Below, piece after piece: positions 17,654 through 26,823 of a stretch of DNA of 64,000 nucleotides. A program made the translations under genes and the position numbers. Origin of the DNA: Salegentibacter maritimus (GTDB lineage Bacteria > Bacteroidota > Bacteroidia > Flavobacteriales > Flavobacteriaceae); the NCBI RefSeq assembly GCF_016236915.1, contig NZ_JAEHOK010000014.1, positions 37,113 through 101,112 on the forward strand, read 5' to 3'. Within the stretch, counting starts at the first letter, position 1; each line of letters begins with the position of its first letter. Under the pieces are notes generated by a model that saw nothing but the letters and a program-made list of their open reading frames with translations, did not search any database and had not been told where the DNA came from.

Positions 17654-17935
17654 TCAAGCAAGTATTTCCTGGAATTCCGATGTTTTTTCAATCACACTTT
17701 TAGCAAATGGACATAGAGGGATTACTTTTAACTTATTTTCTTTTGCAAAATTTACCGTTGCCTGTACCAATTTCTTACCAACACCTTTTCCCTTAAACTC
17801 TGGGTTCACTTCGGTGTGATCTACTATAAATTTATTCTTTCCGGCCCAGGTGTATTCTATCTTCCCCGCTTGTTTCCCAGACTCTACAGCCTTAAAAAAT
17901 CCTTTGGTAACTTCATCTATTTGCTCAATCTTCAT
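17654..17935 (-). CDS. Small GNAT acetyltransferase (YjdJ type)
   Basis: A 93-residue single-domain acetyltransferase of the compact GNAT subgroup (Acetyltransf_CG). The acetyl-CoA-binding segment is VNPEFKGKGVGKKLVQATVNFA near residue 42, with the FIVDHTEV strand before it and VIPLCPFAKSVI after it, the family's usual Cys-Pro-Phe ending. The acceptor substrate is unknown. It is 17 bp upstream of the DUF5996 gene on the minus strand. Confidence 0.85.
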   Translation of the reverse strand: MKIEQIDEVTKGFFKAVESGKQAGKIEYTWAGKNKFIVDHTEVNPEFKGKGVGKKLVQATVNFAKENKLKVIPLCPFAKSVIEKTSEFQEILA

Positions 17936-17967
17936 ACTTCAAATTTTTAAATTCAATTCATTAAAAT

Positions 17968-18468
17968 TTAGTTTAATTTTCCGCCTTTGGCGGTCCACCA
18001 CGGGTTAACCTCAACCTCCAGCCTACCGGCTTTCACCATTGGGTCCTGCCTGGCCAAACTATCGGCTTCCTCCAGGGTGGCGGTATTATAAACTGCAATT
18101 CCACGAATTTCCCCGTTACCGCCAAAAGGACCTATTAAACTGGCATAGCCCTCACTAGCCATCTTGCTTAAATAGGCCAAATGCTCCTTTTGCAAACGAG
18201 CTAATTCGGTAGAATCCTGACTTCTATTTTCTCCGGTTTTTAGAAAAACCATATAATATTGTTGCATTAAATAGGTGGTGTCATCGGCTTTATACCTAAA
18301 GGTTTGATAGCCTTTTTGCTTTAGATCATTTTCTACGGAATCTATATTGATTTTAGATCTCTCCTCCAAACCTTTTTCAACCCGCGGATAGCCACGTTTT
18401 TGTTTGGGTAGCTCGTTACAGGAAACCAGTAAAAGCGGTAATACGAATATGTATATTAATTTTCTCAT
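17968..18468 (-). CDS. YCII-domain lipoprotein
   Basis: A 166-residue protein starting MRKLIYIFVLPLLLVSCN, a lipoprotein signal. The C-terminal 95 residues match the YCII fold: YMVFLKTGENR, then HLAYLSKMASEGY, GPFGGNGEIRGIAVYNTATLEEADSLARQDPMVKAG. The DP motif near the end is the usual YCII landmark. YCII proteins are small, often of unknown catalytic role; an exported one is less common. The start lies 10 bp after the CYTH gene's stop; an in-frame upstream ATG would overlap that gene. Confidence 0.8.
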   Translation of the reverse strand: MRKLIYIFVLPLLLVSCNELPKQKRGYPRVEKGLEERSKINIDSVENDLKQKGYQTFRYKADDTTYLMQQYYMVFLKTGENRSQDSTELARLQKEHLAYLSKMASEGYASLIGPFGGNGEIRGIAVYNTATLEEADSLARQDPMVKAGRLEVEVNPWWTAKGGKLN

Positions 18469-18478
18469 AACGTGAGGA

Positions 18479-18946
18479 CTACCAATTTTTAAAAGGCTTT
18501 TCACTTAACTGCGAATTGTAATATTTTACGTCTCCGGTAACTTCCTTTCCCAGCCAATCTGGCTTTTTAAAAGAATCGGCTTCTGTATTAAGTTCTATTT
18601 CGGCAACGATTAAACCTTCGTTATCTCCATAAAATTCGTCAATTTCAAACACAAACTCCCCGGCTTGGACCAAATACCGGGTTTTCTCTATAATACCCGG
18701 TTCACAAAGCTTAAAAAGAGCTTCAGCTTCTTTAATATCAATTTCCTTTTCCCATTCAAATCGGGATAATCCACTTTTCGAAGATTTTCCTTTAATCGTT
18801 AAAAAAGCGGTATCGTTGGTTATTCTTAGCCGAACCGTTCGCTGCGGATCTTTATTTAAAAACCCTTGTTTTATACAGAAGTTCTTAAAAGCTTCTTTTT
18901 TAAAATCTTTTGAAGTGACAAGGTATTTACGTTCTATTTCCTGCAT
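18479..18946 (-). CDS. CYTH domain protein (triphosphatase/adenylate cyclase fold)
   Basis: A 155-residue CYTH protein. It opens with the family hallmark EIERKYLV at residues 3-10, followed by TVRLRI, FLTIKGK, EIDEFYG and VAEIEL, which place the alternating basic and acidic residues inside the tunnel. Bacterial CYTH proteins of this size usually hydrolyse inorganic triphosphate or thiamine triphosphate; cyclase activity is rarer. It overlaps nothing and starts exactly one base below the stop of the next gene upstream, so the cluster is co-transcribed. Confidence 0.88.
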   Translation of the reverse strand: MQEIERKYLVTSKDFKKEAFKNFCIKQGFLNKDPQRTVRLRITNDTAFLTIKGKSSKSGLSRFEWEKEIDIKEAEALFKLCEPGIIEKTRYLVQAGEFVFEIDEFYGDNEGLIVAEIELNTEADSFKKPDWLGKEVTGDVKYYNSQLSEKPFKNW

Positions 18947-19612
18947 CTAATTTTTATGTGCTATGTTTTTAATTTCATCTGAAGGTATTCTTTGCACGTC
19001 CAATTCAGGTGAATTGGCAATGGCTACCATGGCTTTGGCAATACTTTCAGCTGAAATAGATTTATATTTTCGTAAAGTTCCAAGAAAAAACGGATTAATA
19101 AAATTCAGCATTATTTTTCCTATTTTTTCAAAACTCCTACTCTCCTTTCGCTCACCGGTAATAAGCGAAGGCTGCAATATATAGGTATTCTTAATTTGCT
19201 GCGCCAAGACTTCTTTTTCCATCTTCCCCTTGGTACGATTATAAAACACCCTACTTTTAGGATTGGCACCCAGCGCAGAAATTACAAGAAAAGTATCAAT
19301 ATTATTCTCTTTACTCAATTTCGCAGCGGTAATTGGAATTCCGCGATCTATCCGGGTATAGGTTTCGTGATCTGGTGTTTTACTTTTGGTAGTACCTATA
19401 CAGCAAAAAACCTCATCTGCCTTAAATTTATCTTTATAATCTTCCAGTTTGAATAAGTCTATTAAATGTTCCTCAATTTTAGGGTGTTTTACTTCTACTG
19501 AGTTTCTTGAGAAAAGTTTAATCTTTTCATAGCGCTCGTCTTCCAGTAATTGCTGAAGTAAAATTCCTCCGGTAAGTCCGGTAGCTCCTAAAATTATTGC
19601 TGTTTTTGGCAT
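18947..19612 (-). CDS. NAD(P)H-binding protein, atypical SDR (HIM1/YwnB-like)
   Basis: A 221-residue Rossmann protein. The cofactor loop is AIILGATGLTGGILLQQLL at the N-terminus; FCCIGTTKSK near residue 68 and VISALGANPKSRVFYNRTKGKMEKEV near 110 are typical of atypical short-chain dehydrogenases related to yeast HIM1 and human HTATIP2. There is no full YxxxK triad; the Tyr-Asn-Arg-Thr-Lys segment stands in its place. The enzymatic role is unknown. The start at MPKTAIILG is chosen over a longer reading through a poly-T tract. It leads the leftward five-gene cluster. Confidence 0.82.
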   Translation of the reverse strand: MPKTAIILGATGLTGGILLQQLLEDERYEKIKLFSRNSVEVKHPKIEEHLIDLFKLEDYKDKFKADEVFCCIGTTKSKTPDHETYTRIDRGIPITAAKLSKENNIDTFLVISALGANPKSRVFYNRTKGKMEKEVLAQQIKNTYILQPSLITGERKESRSFEKIGKIMLNFINPFFLGTLRKYKSISAESIAKAMVAIANSPELDVQRIPSDEIKNIAHKN

Positions 19613-19670
19613 TGTATTCTTTTTTTTTAATTGGTTACTAATTTGTTTTGGCAACAATAATAGCTTTCGG

Positions 19671-19716
19671 TAAACTACCTCGGGGTATTAGACCCTTTGG
19701 CGGTGCCAATAAATAA
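19671..19716 (+). repeat. Dispersed repeat family 2, copy A
   Basis: The core CTCGGGGTATTAGACCC is followed by TTTGGCGGTGCCAATAAA. The same layout recurs at 21101, 30204 and, on the opposite strand, 44548. Confidence 0.75.
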
Positions 19717-19895
19717 TATAAACAAAATAAGCCATCTCTACCTATGCCCTAACGAAACTTTAAGAAAGCATACCTGGTTAAAAGGGTGCAAGGTTCACCT
19801 AAGATTAATTTTCAAAAGAAATTCCTGCCGGCACAGGAGATAAGTTTACCTATTCAATTTGCTGTCTCTTATATCACGACAAGTTGAAGTTTCAC

Positions 19896-19903
19896 TAAAT
19901 TTG
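19896..19903 (+). promoter_or_regulatory. -7 element at the dinB start
   Basis: TAAATTTG matches TAnnTTTG and ends only four bases before the GTG of dinB. The start of transcription would then fall at or near the start codon, giving a leaderless or nearly leaderless mRNA. No well-placed TTG is found. Confidence 0.35.
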
Positions 19904-19907
19904 TAAA

Positions 19908-21011
19908 GTGAGCCAAAAACTTCCCATTCGCAAAATTATTCATATAGACATGGATGCCTTCTACGCTTCGGTAGAACAACTGGACAATCCCGAGTTACGA
20001 GGTAAGGCCATTGCTGTAGGCGGAACTTCAGAAAGAGGGGTTGTTAGCGCAGCAAGTTATGAAGCTCGCAAATATGGCGTAAAAAGCGCTATGAGCAGCG
20101 TAATTGCAAAACGTAATTGCCCGCATCTAATTTTTGTTAAAACCCGTTTTGACCGTTACCGCGAAATTTCGCAGCAAATTAGGGAGATATTTTATGAATA
20201 TACAGATTTGGTGGAACCGCTTTCTTTAGACGAAGCTTACCTGGATGTTACCGAAAATAAGAAAGGAAATCCCAGCGCCAGCCTTATCGCGAAAGAAATT
20301 AGGAAAAAAATTAAAGAGAAAACAGGTTTAAACGCTTCGGCCGGGATTTCTATCAATAAATTTATTGCGAAAGTCGCCAGTGATTTTAATAAACCAAACG
20401 GACAAAAAACGGTGAATCCTGAGGAAGTTGAAGCCTTTTTAGAGGTTTTGGATATCAGGAAGTTTCATGGCGTTGGAAAAGTAACGGCCGAAAAGATGTA
20501 TAAGCTGGGCATTTTTACCGGGAAAGACCTAAAAACCAAAAGCCTGGAATATCTAACCGAAAAATTTGGGAAAAGCGGTGCGCATTATTTTAATGTAGTT
20601 CGCGGAATTCATTTAAGCGAGGTTAAACCAAACCGCATACGAAAATCGTTGGGTGCCGAACGCACTTTTAATGAAAATATCTCTTCGGAAATCTTTATGC
20701 TGGAAAGGTTGGAAAATATCGCCGAAGAAATCGCACGCCGACTTAAAAAAAGTAAGGTTGCCGGTAAAACTATTACCCTAAAAATTAAGTACAGTGATTT
20801 TACCCAACAAACCCGCAGTAAAACCGTTTCATTTTATATTTCCAGCAAAGAATTAATCCTTGAAAACGCTAAAGAATTATTATACCAGGAAAAGATGAAA
20901 GATTCGGTTCGACTTTTAGGAATTTCACTTTCAAATTTAAATACAGACAAGATCGAAAAGAAACCAAAGGAGGAAAAGGAAATAGAAGTGCAGTTAAAGT
21001 TTGAGTTTTGA
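19908..21011 (+). CDS. dinB: DNA polymerase IV (Y-family)
   Basis: A 367-residue translesion DNA polymerase. The first metal-binding motif is HIDMDAFYASVEQ near residue 12 and the catalytic acidic pair is in SLDEAYLDVT near 104. The helix-hairpin-helix region VLDIRKFHGVGKVTAEKM follows, and the C-terminal little-finger domain is complete. It starts with GTG (MSQKLPIRKIIHIDMD). The last 15 residues are Lys/Glu-rich and lack a canonical beta-clamp motif, though QLKFEF at the end could serve as one. Confidence 0.96.
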   Translation: MSQKLPIRKIIHIDMDAFYASVEQLDNPELRGKAIAVGGTSERGVVSAASYEARKYGVKSAMSSVIAKRNCPHLIFVKTRFDRYREISQQIREIFYEYTDLVEPLSLDEAYLDVTENKKGNPSASLIAKEIRKKIKEKTGLNASAGISINKFIAKVASDFNKPNGQKTVNPEEVEAFLEVLDIRKFHGVGKVTAEKMYKLGIFTGKDLKTKSLEYLTEKFGKSGAHYFNVVRGIHLSEVKPNRIRKSLGAERTFNENISSEIFMLERLENIAEEIARRLKKSKVAGKTITLKIKYSDFTQQTRSKTVSFYISSKELILENAKELLYQEKMKDSVRLLGISLSNLNTDKIEKKPKEEKEIEVQLKFEF

Positions 21012-21100
21012 ATTTTCGTTTTTGGATTGTATAAACCATCATTCCAAATACGAATAATGTAGAAACCTGTTTTCTAAATTTAGTACAAAAAAATTTACAG

Positions 21101-21147
21101 ATTAAACTATCTCGGGGCATTATACCCATTGTTGATGTCAATAAAAA
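21101..21147 (+). repeat. Dispersed repeat family 2, copy B
   Basis: AAACTATCTCGGGGCATTA is followed by TACCCATTGTTGATGTCAATAAAAA. It keeps the CTCGGGG-ATTA-ACCC and AATAAA parts of copy A but has diverged in the centre. It lies between convergent dinB and pyk. Confidence 0.6.
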
Positions 21148-21186
21148 AAGCCACGAATTCACTAGTTGTGTATTCGTGGCTTACTT
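21143..21186 (-). terminator. Terminator of the pyk operon
   Basis: GCCACGAAT (21150-21158) pairs with ATTCGTGGC (21172-21180). On the minus strand the stem is followed by a seven-T run, which suits termination after pyk; the plus side has a weaker T-run for dinB. Confidence 0.85.
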
Positions 21187-21203
21187 TTTAAAATAGCTAG
21201 AAC

Positions 21204-22634
21204 TTATTCTATCTCTGAAACCCTTAAGGTATTTACCATTCCTTTTTCACCTATAGGCATTGCTGCCAGGTTAATGGTAAAATCGCCGGTTTCCACAAAA
21301 GATTTTTCTTTTGCAATTCGGTTAATATCTTCAATGGTCTCATCGGTACTTACAAACTTATCGTAATGGAAGGCCTTAACCCCCCAAAGTAAACTTAGTT
21401 GTGATAAGATTCTATTATTAGATGTAAACACCAAAATATGTGCTTCGGGCCTCCAGGCAGAAATCTGGAAGGCTGTATAACCACTATTGGTTAGGGTACA
21501 AATAGCCTTTGCTTTTATTTCGTTGGCCATATGTGCCGCGTGGTAACAAACCGCCTTTGTAATATACCGCTTGGTACGTACGTGTGGCGGGTCGTGAGGA
21601 ACTTTAATCAATGGCGAGTTCTCTACAGATACCAGAATTTGCGCCATTTTTTGAATTACCTGTACCGGGTATTGTCCTACCGAAGTTTCCCCACTAAGCA
21701 TTACCGCATCAGCACCATCCATAACAGAGTTGGCCACGTCGTTTACCTCGGCCCTGGTTGGGGTAAGGCTGGTGATCATGGTTTCCATCATTTGTGTGGC
21801 AATAATTACCGGGATTCGGGCTTTTTTAGCCGTAAGTACTAATTTCTTTTGAATAAGAGGAACTTCCTGTGCAGGTATCTCTACACCTAAGTCTCCCCTG
21901 GCTACCATAAGACCATCACAATAGGCTACGATCTTATCTATATTGGCTACACCTTCAGGCTTTTCAATCTTAGCTACAATAGGTATTTTGTATTCACTAT
22001 GCTTTTTAATTAACTCCTGAAGTTCCTTTAAATCTTCGGCGTGACGTACAAAAGATAGTGCTATCCAATCTACCTGCATCTCACAGGCAAAAATCGCATC
22101 TTTCACATCCTTTTCAGTCAATGCGGGGAGTGAGATGTTAGTGTTTGGAAGGTTCACCCCCTTTTTAGATTTTAAAGGTCCGCCCTGAATAACACGGGTT
22201 TTAACTTCATCTTTTTTATTAGAACTTAATACCTCAAAAATAAGTTTTCCATCATCTAAAAGAATACGCTCTCCCGCTGATACATCTTGCGGAAAAGTCT
22301 CATAATTCATATAAACGCGTTCTGCAGTTCCCTTAAATTCTTTACCGGTTGCAAAAACAATTTCATCGCCTTCGGCAACAACCACTTCATCTTTCATTAC
22401 CCCAACACGAAGTTTAGGGCCTTGTAAATCTCCCAATATAGCGGCATTGTAACCTTTCTCCTTATTAAGGTCCCTAATCATTTGGACGCGTTCTTTTACA
22501 TCATCATAATTGGCGTGGGAAAAATTAATTCTAAAAACATTTACTCCGGCCTGGAGCATTTTATCTAAAGTTTCTTTGGAACTAGTTGCCGGTCCCAGGG
22601 TAGCAACTATTTTAGTCTTCTTATTTGTTGGCAT
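21204..22634 (-). CDS. pyk: Pyruvate kinase
   Basis: A 476-residue glycolytic enzyme converting phosphoenolpyruvate and ADP to pyruvate and ATP. It opens TKIVATLGPATSSKE, has RINFSHANY near residue 33, the active-site signature IVAKIEKPEGVANIDKI near 218 with the catalytic Lys, and GLMVARGDLGVEIP near 240. The ISATGSIRMG-like nucleotide sites and C-terminal allosteric domain are full length. Its ATG shares one base with the stop of the upstream IPExxxVDY gene, so the two are translationally coupled. Confidence 0.97.
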   Translation of the reverse strand: MPTNKKTKIVATLGPATSSKETLDKMLQAGVNVFRINFSHANYDDVKERVQMIRDLNKEKGYNAAILGDLQGPKLRVGVMKDEVVVAEGDEIVFATGKEFKGTAERVYMNYETFPQDVSAGERILLDDGKLIFEVLSSNKKDEVKTRVIQGGPLKSKKGVNLPNTNISLPALTEKDVKDAIFACEMQVDWIALSFVRHAEDLKELQELIKKHSEYKIPIVAKIEKPEGVANIDKIVAYCDGLMVARGDLGVEIPAQEVPLIQKKLVLTAKKARIPVIIATQMMETMITSLTPTRAEVNDVANSVMDGADAVMLSGETSVGQYPVQVIQKMAQILVSVENSPLIKVPHDPPHVRTKRYITKAVCYHAAHMANEIKAKAICTLTNSGYTAFQISAWRPEAHILVFTSNNRILSQLSLLWGVKAFHYDKFVSTDETIEDINRIAKEKSFVETGDFTINLAAMPIGEKGMVNTLRVSEIE

Positions 22635-23122
22635 TATTCAAAAATTAAATTTTGTTTGGATTTCAGTAAATCTGTGTCAATTTTATAAACTGCTCTAACC
22701 GGTGGTATCTGGCTTATGGCATTAACAAGTAAATTGAGGTCTTTTTCACTAAGTTCTTCATCTATTTTAAGAAAGAAATCAACCTTCTTATACTCAGGCA
22801 CCAGGTTTACCTGCAGGGGTCTAACTTCTTCTTCTTCAAACAATGAACCTGAACTTAATACTTTTTTGGATTCTCCTTTAAATTTGTTAGCCACCAGATG
22901 ATAAGATCTAAAATTTTTTAGGTCTTTAAAAGAATAATGAGCATAAAAGGCTTTAACCTGTTTATGGTTAAAATCTAAATCCCTGCGCTCTCTCTTTAAT
23001 TGAAGTTTAAGATACTTATTTAGCAAATAAGCCATCTTATAATCTTCTAAATCACCATAAAGTGCAATTAATCCAAAATCGTCTTCCTCAACATCTTCAA
23101 GCAACGTTTTATGCAATTGCAT
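22634..23122 (-). CDS. IPExxxVDY family protein
   Basis: A 162-residue protein of a Bacteroidota-specific family named for a motif seen here as VPEYKKVDFFLKI near residue 110. The flanking order rnc, this gene, pyk is conserved in flavobacteria. It is charged, without signal peptide or membrane segment, and ends LKSKQNLIFE. The function is unknown. A 115-bp gap separates it from rnc, and its stop overlaps the pyk start by one base. Confidence 0.85.
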   Translation of the reverse strand: MQLHKTLLEDVEEDDFGLIALYGDLEDYKMAYLLNKYLKLQLKRERRDLDFNHKQVKAFYAHYSFKDLKNFRSYHLVANKFKGESKKVLSSGSLFEEEEVRPLQVNLVPEYKKVDFFLKIDEELSEKDLNLLVNAISQIPPVRAVYKIDTDLLKSKQNLIFE

Positions 23123-23237
23123 AGCTTTTAATTTAAGGCTAAAGATAAGATTAAGATTGAGAAAAATGAAGCTTTATCTCTTCAAAACTTTACGATTACA
23201 TACGAAAACGTTTTAGTTTATAGTAATTTTCATGATT

Positions 23238-23969
23238 TTAAGTAATTCTATTTTGAAGCGCGTAATAAGCTCTTTTTGCCGTTTTTTCTTCTGCCTTCTT
23301 TTTAGAAGTGGCTCTGGCCTTGGCCACCACCTTATCATCTAACCTCAATTTTACGGCAAAATGTTTAACATCGTCATTGCCCGTATCTTCATAAACCTCA
23401 AAATCAAACTCTCGTTTTTCTTTTTGACACCATTCTATAAAAAGACTTTTGTAACTTATTACGCGGCCTTCCAATTGTTCTATATCAACATAAGGATCTA
23501 TTACACGCTCGTATATAAAGCGTTTGCAATACTTATATCCCCTATCAAGATATATGGCGCCAATTAAAGCCTCAAATAAATTTCCATGAATATTAGAGCC
23601 AAATTGATTTTTAGGAATATTGGTTTGTACGTGGTCTATGAGCTTAAGGTCTTTGCCCAGCTCATTTAAATGCTTCCGGCTAACCACCTTAGAACGCATT
23701 TTGGTGAGGTAACCTTCATTGCCCCCGGGGACTGCTTTAAAAAGATGAGAAGCTATAACCGCACTTAATATGGCATCTCCCAGGAATTCCATACGTTCAA
23801 AGTTTATAGCATTACCCTTTTTATCTTTCATATTAAGGGAGCGGTGGGTAAACGCCTTCTCGTAATGAAGCAGGTTCTTGGGCCTAAAACCAAGTATTTT
23901 ATGTAAAACCGAAAAAAAATTCCCGCCTTTACCAGAGCGGGAATTTAATATATTTCGAATAACACCCAT
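23238..23969 (-). CDS. rnc: Ribonuclease III
   Basis: A 243-residue endoribonuclease for double-stranded RNA (rRNA and mRNA processing). The nuclease signature NFERMEFLGDAILSAVI is near residue 58 with the catalytic Glu/Asp, the second acidic block is GNLFEALIGAIYLDRG near 128, and the C-terminal dsRNA-binding domain ends GKxxxKAxA-like KKKAEEKTAKRAYYAL. It is 11 bp after fabF in the acpP-fabF-rnc operon. Confidence 0.96.
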   Translation of the reverse strand: MGVIRNILNSRSGKGGNFFSVLHKILGFRPKNLLHYEKAFTHRSLNMKDKKGNAINFERMEFLGDAILSAVIASHLFKAVPGGNEGYLTKMRSKVVSRKHLNELGKDLKLIDHVQTNIPKNQFGSNIHGNLFEALIGAIYLDRGYKYCKRFIYERVIDPYVDIEQLEGRVISYKSLFIEWCQKEKREFDFEVYEDTGNDDVKHFAVKLRLDDKVVAKARATSKKKAEEKTAKRAYYALQNRIT

Positions 23970-23980
23970 AATATATTTGG

Positions 23981-25234
23981 TTATTCATCATACTTTTTAA
24001 ATAAAACACAAGCGTTGTGCCCTCCAAACCCAAACGTATTACTCATAACAACTTTTACATCTCGTTTCTGAGCTTTGTTTAAAGTAAGGTTCAATTCAGG
24101 ATCAATATTCTCATCTTTATGCTCGTGGTTAATAGTAGGTGGTACTATACCGTGTTGCATAGATAAAATTGCCGAAATAGCTTCTACCGCTCCGGCAGCA
24201 CCCAGCAAATGTCCGGTCATTGATTTTGTTGAATTGATGTTTATTGTCTTGGCATGTTCACCAAACACTTTGCTTATAGCCTTCAATTCGGCCACATCTC
24301 CTAGAGGAGTAGAAGTTCCGTGAGTATTAATGGCGTCTACATCTTCAGGCTTCATACCTGCATTTCTTAGACAATTCTCCATAACCGCAACCACTCCATT
24401 TCCTTCAGGGTGAGGTGCCGTCATATGGTAAGCATCAGAAGACAAACCTCCTCCAAGTACTTCTGCATAAATCTTAGCTCCCCTGGCTTTTGCGTGCTCA
24501 TATTCTTCCAGAATAAGCGCCCCACTACCTTCTCCTAAAACAAAACCATCGCGGGTAGCATCAAAAGGTCTTGATGCCGTTTCCGGATTGTCGTTTTGGG
24601 TAGAAAGCGCATGCATGGCATTAAAACCACCCATACCGGCCAAAGTTACCGCTGCTTCAGAACCTCCAGATACAATAATATCACTATGTCCCAGCCTAAT
24701 ATTATTCAAGGCATCTATCATGGCGTTGGCCGCCGATGCACAGGCCGATACAGTAGTGTAATTTGCACCCATAAACCCATGACGAATAGAGATATTACCC
24801 GGGGCAATATCTGCAATCATCTTAGGAATAAAGAAAGGATTAAATCTTGGAGTACCATCCCCTTCAGCAAAATTTATAACTTCATTCTGAAATGTTTCCA
24901 ATCCGCCAATTCCGGCCCCCCATATTACACCAACCCGATACTTATCTACGGTATCCAGGTTGATGCCGGAATCTTTTATGGCTTCGTCTGAAGCTACGAT
25001 GGCATATTGGGCAAACCTGTCCAGCCTTCTTACTTCCTTGCGATCAAAGAAATCCAGCGGATCAAAATTTTTGAGTTCACAAGCGAATTTGGTCTTGAAT
25101 TTTTCAGTATCGAAATAGGTAATAGGTGCACCACCACTTTTTCCAGCTACCAAAGCCTCCCAATATTCTTCAATATTGTTACCAATGGGGGTTAGGGCTC
25201 CCAGCCCCGTTACTACAACTCGCTTTAACTCCAT
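23981..25234 (-). CDS. fabF: 3-oxoacyl-ACP synthase II
   Basis: A 417-residue condensing enzyme that elongates acyl-ACP with malonyl-ACP. The catalytic Cys lies in TVSACASAANAM near residue 165; the two His residues are in NTHGTSTPLGD near 304 and TGHLLGAAG near 341. The ATG at 25234 (MELKRVVVTGLGALTP) matches the family start, whereas the longer reading runs back into acpP. It starts 16 bp after acpP on the same strand. Confidence 0.97.
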   Translation of the reverse strand: MELKRVVVTGLGALTPIGNNIEEYWEALVAGKSGGAPITYFDTEKFKTKFACELKNFDPLDFFDRKEVRRLDRFAQYAIVASDEAIKDSGINLDTVDKYRVGVIWGAGIGGLETFQNEVINFAEGDGTPRFNPFFIPKMIADIAPGNISIRHGFMGANYTTVSACASAANAMIDALNNIRLGHSDIIVSGGSEAAVTLAGMGGFNAMHALSTQNDNPETASRPFDATRDGFVLGEGSGALILEEYEHAKARGAKIYAEVLGGGLSSDAYHMTAPHPEGNGVVAVMENCLRNAGMKPEDVDAINTHGTSTPLGDVAELKAISKVFGEHAKTININSTKSMTGHLLGAAGAVEAISAILSMQHGIVPPTINHEHKDENIDPELNLTLNKAQKRDVKVVMSNTFGFGGHNACVLFKKYDE

Positions 25235-25250
25235 ATGGTCTATACTCTTT

Positions 25251-25487
25251 TTATTTTTTTGCGTCTTCAATATAAGAAATTGCCTGACCTACTGTGGCAA
25301 TGTTCTCAGCCTGGTCATCAGGAATCTGGATGTCGAATTCTTTTTCGAATTCCATGATCAATTCCACAGTGTCCAATGAATCAGCACCCAGGTCGTTTGT
25401 GAAGCTCGCTTCATTAACTACCTCGTTCTCGTCAACACCTAATTTGTCAACGATAATCGCTTTTACTCTTGATGCAATGTCTGACAT
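25251..25487 (-). CDS. acpP: Acyl carrier protein
   Basis: A 78-residue, strongly acidic carrier of growing acyl chains. The phosphopantetheine attachment Ser is S37 in [11 protein letters not shown]. The start [17 protein letters not shown] gives the standard length; the in-frame upstream extension is rejected. It leads the fatty-acid and rnc operon and is divergent from purN. Confidence 0.97.
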   Translation of the reverse strand: MSDIASRVKAIIVDKLGVDENEVVNEASFTNDLGADSLDTVELIMEFEKEFDIQIPDDQAENIATVGQAISYIEDAKK

Positions 25488-25517
25488 AATATTTTTATTT
25501 AAATTTTGATTAGGTGG

Positions 25518-25525
25518 CAAAAATA
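25518..25525 (-). promoter_or_regulatory. -7 element of the acpP operon
   Basis: On the minus strand the sequence is TATTTTTG, an exact TAnnTTTG match, 30 bases before the acpP ATG. No clear -33 TTG is visible. Confidence 0.45.
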
Positions 25526-25635
25526 AAAAACTTTATTTTAAAACCGATTTTTACTTTAAAAATGTGGCTGTAATTTACATAAATTTCATTGAAAGGACTT
25601 AATTTTACACTCTAATAATTGTTAACAAGCTTATT

Positions 25636-26235
25636 TTGAGCACTCCAACCGATTTTAACCAAAAAAAAATAGTTGTATTTGCTTCCGGCTCCGGAACCAA
25701 TGCCGAAAATATTATTAAATTTTTTAAAAACTCGCCTCATGCCAGTGTTGTAGCGGTCTTTTCCAATAAACGGTCGGCCAAAGTGCTGAAAAGAGCCCAC
25801 AATTTAAATGTTAAGGCGCTTCATTTTGATAGGGACGCACTCTACAATAGTTATGATGTTCTACATATTTTGGAAGATATAAATCCAGATTTAATTGTCT
25901 TAGCCGGATTTATGTGGATTTTTCCCCAGGACATTTTAAAAAGCTTTCCCGGTAAAATTATAAACATTCACCCTGCCCTGCTTCCAAAATATGGAGGAAA
26001 AGGTATGTATGGTATGAATGTGCATAAAGCCATTATTGAAAATAAGGAAAAAGAAAGCGGCATCAGCATTCATTTCGTAAATGAAAACTACGATGAAGGA
26101 GAAGTGATTTTTCAGGCTAAAACAAACATTTCAGAAGACGACACTCCTGAAACGCTTGCCGAAAAAATACACGAATTAGAATACAAGCATTTTCCGGAAA
26201 TTATTCAACAATTACTTCAAAAGAAATCGCATTAA
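25636..26235 (+). CDS. purN: Phosphoribosylglycinamide formyltransferase
   Basis: A 199-residue enzyme transferring a formyl group from 10-formyl-THF to GAR in purine synthesis. It opens KKIVVFASGSGTNAENII (phosphate-binding loop), has INIHPALLPKYGGKGMYG near residue 112 with the catalytic His, and ISIHFVNENYDEGEVIFQ near 140 with the catalytic Asp. No ATG is available near the N-terminus; the TTG at 25636 fits the family length. The stop overlaps the rnhA ATG by one base. Confidence 0.95.
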   Translation: MSTPTDFNQKKIVVFASGSGTNAENIIKFFKNSPHASVVAVFSNKRSAKVLKRAHNLNVKALHFDRDALYNSYDVLHILEDINPDLIVLAGFMWIFPQDILKSFPGKIINIHPALLPKYGGKGMYGMNVHKAIIENKEKESGISIHFVNENYDEGEVIFQAKTNISEDDTPETLAEKIHELEYKHFPEIIQQLLQKKSH

Positions 26236-26702
26236 TGCAAACAGCCCAGGTGCACATTTATACCGATGGTGCTGCAAGGGGAAATCCGGGCCCCGGTGGT
26301 TACGGCATTGTAATGGAATGGGTAGGAAAAAGCTATCGCAAGGAATTTGCAAAAGGCTTTAAACACACTACCAACAACAGGATGGAATTACTCGCGGTAA
26401 TTGATGCTTTAAAAAAGCTAAAAAAGCCCGGCATTACAGCCATTGTCTTTACAGATTCAAAATATGTGGCCGATGCCGTAAACAAAAATTGGGTTTTTGG
26501 TTGGGAAAAGAAAAATTTTAAAGACCGAAAGAACGCCGATCTCTGGATAGAACTTTTAAAAGAAATTCGAAAACACACTGTAAGTTTTAAATGGATAAAA
26601 GGACATAACAACCATCCACAAAATGAACGTTGTGATGCTTTAGCGGTAGCGGCCTCAAAAGAAAAAAAACTATTAATAGATGAAGGTTTTCAACAAAGTT
26701 AG
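26235..26702 (+). CDS. rnhA: Ribonuclease HI
   Basis: A 155-residue enzyme that cuts RNA in RNA-DNA hybrids. The four acidic catalytic residues are visible: Asp in IYTDGAARGNPGPGGYG, Glu in NRMELLAVIDAL, Asp in VFTDSKYVADAV and Asp in NERCDALA, with the WIKGHNNHPQNE His loop. The length is that of E. coli RNase HI. Translation is coupled to purN by a TAATG overlap. Confidence 0.96.
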   Translation: MQTAQVHIYTDGAARGNPGPGGYGIVMEWVGKSYRKEFAKGFKHTTNNRMELLAVIDALKKLKKPGITAIVFTDSKYVADAVNKNWVFGWEKKNFKDRKNADLWIELLKEIRKHTVSFKWIKGHNNHPQNERCDALAVAASKEKKLLIDEGFQQS

Positions 26703-26823
26703 ATTCAACTTTATTTTTTGATAAGTTCCTTTAAAGCAAGCCCTAAAAGGCATTATTAAAAACCCAGGCGTATTTTCATACGGAATACTTGCTATTTAAA
26801 TCGCTATTATCGGGTAATTTTGA

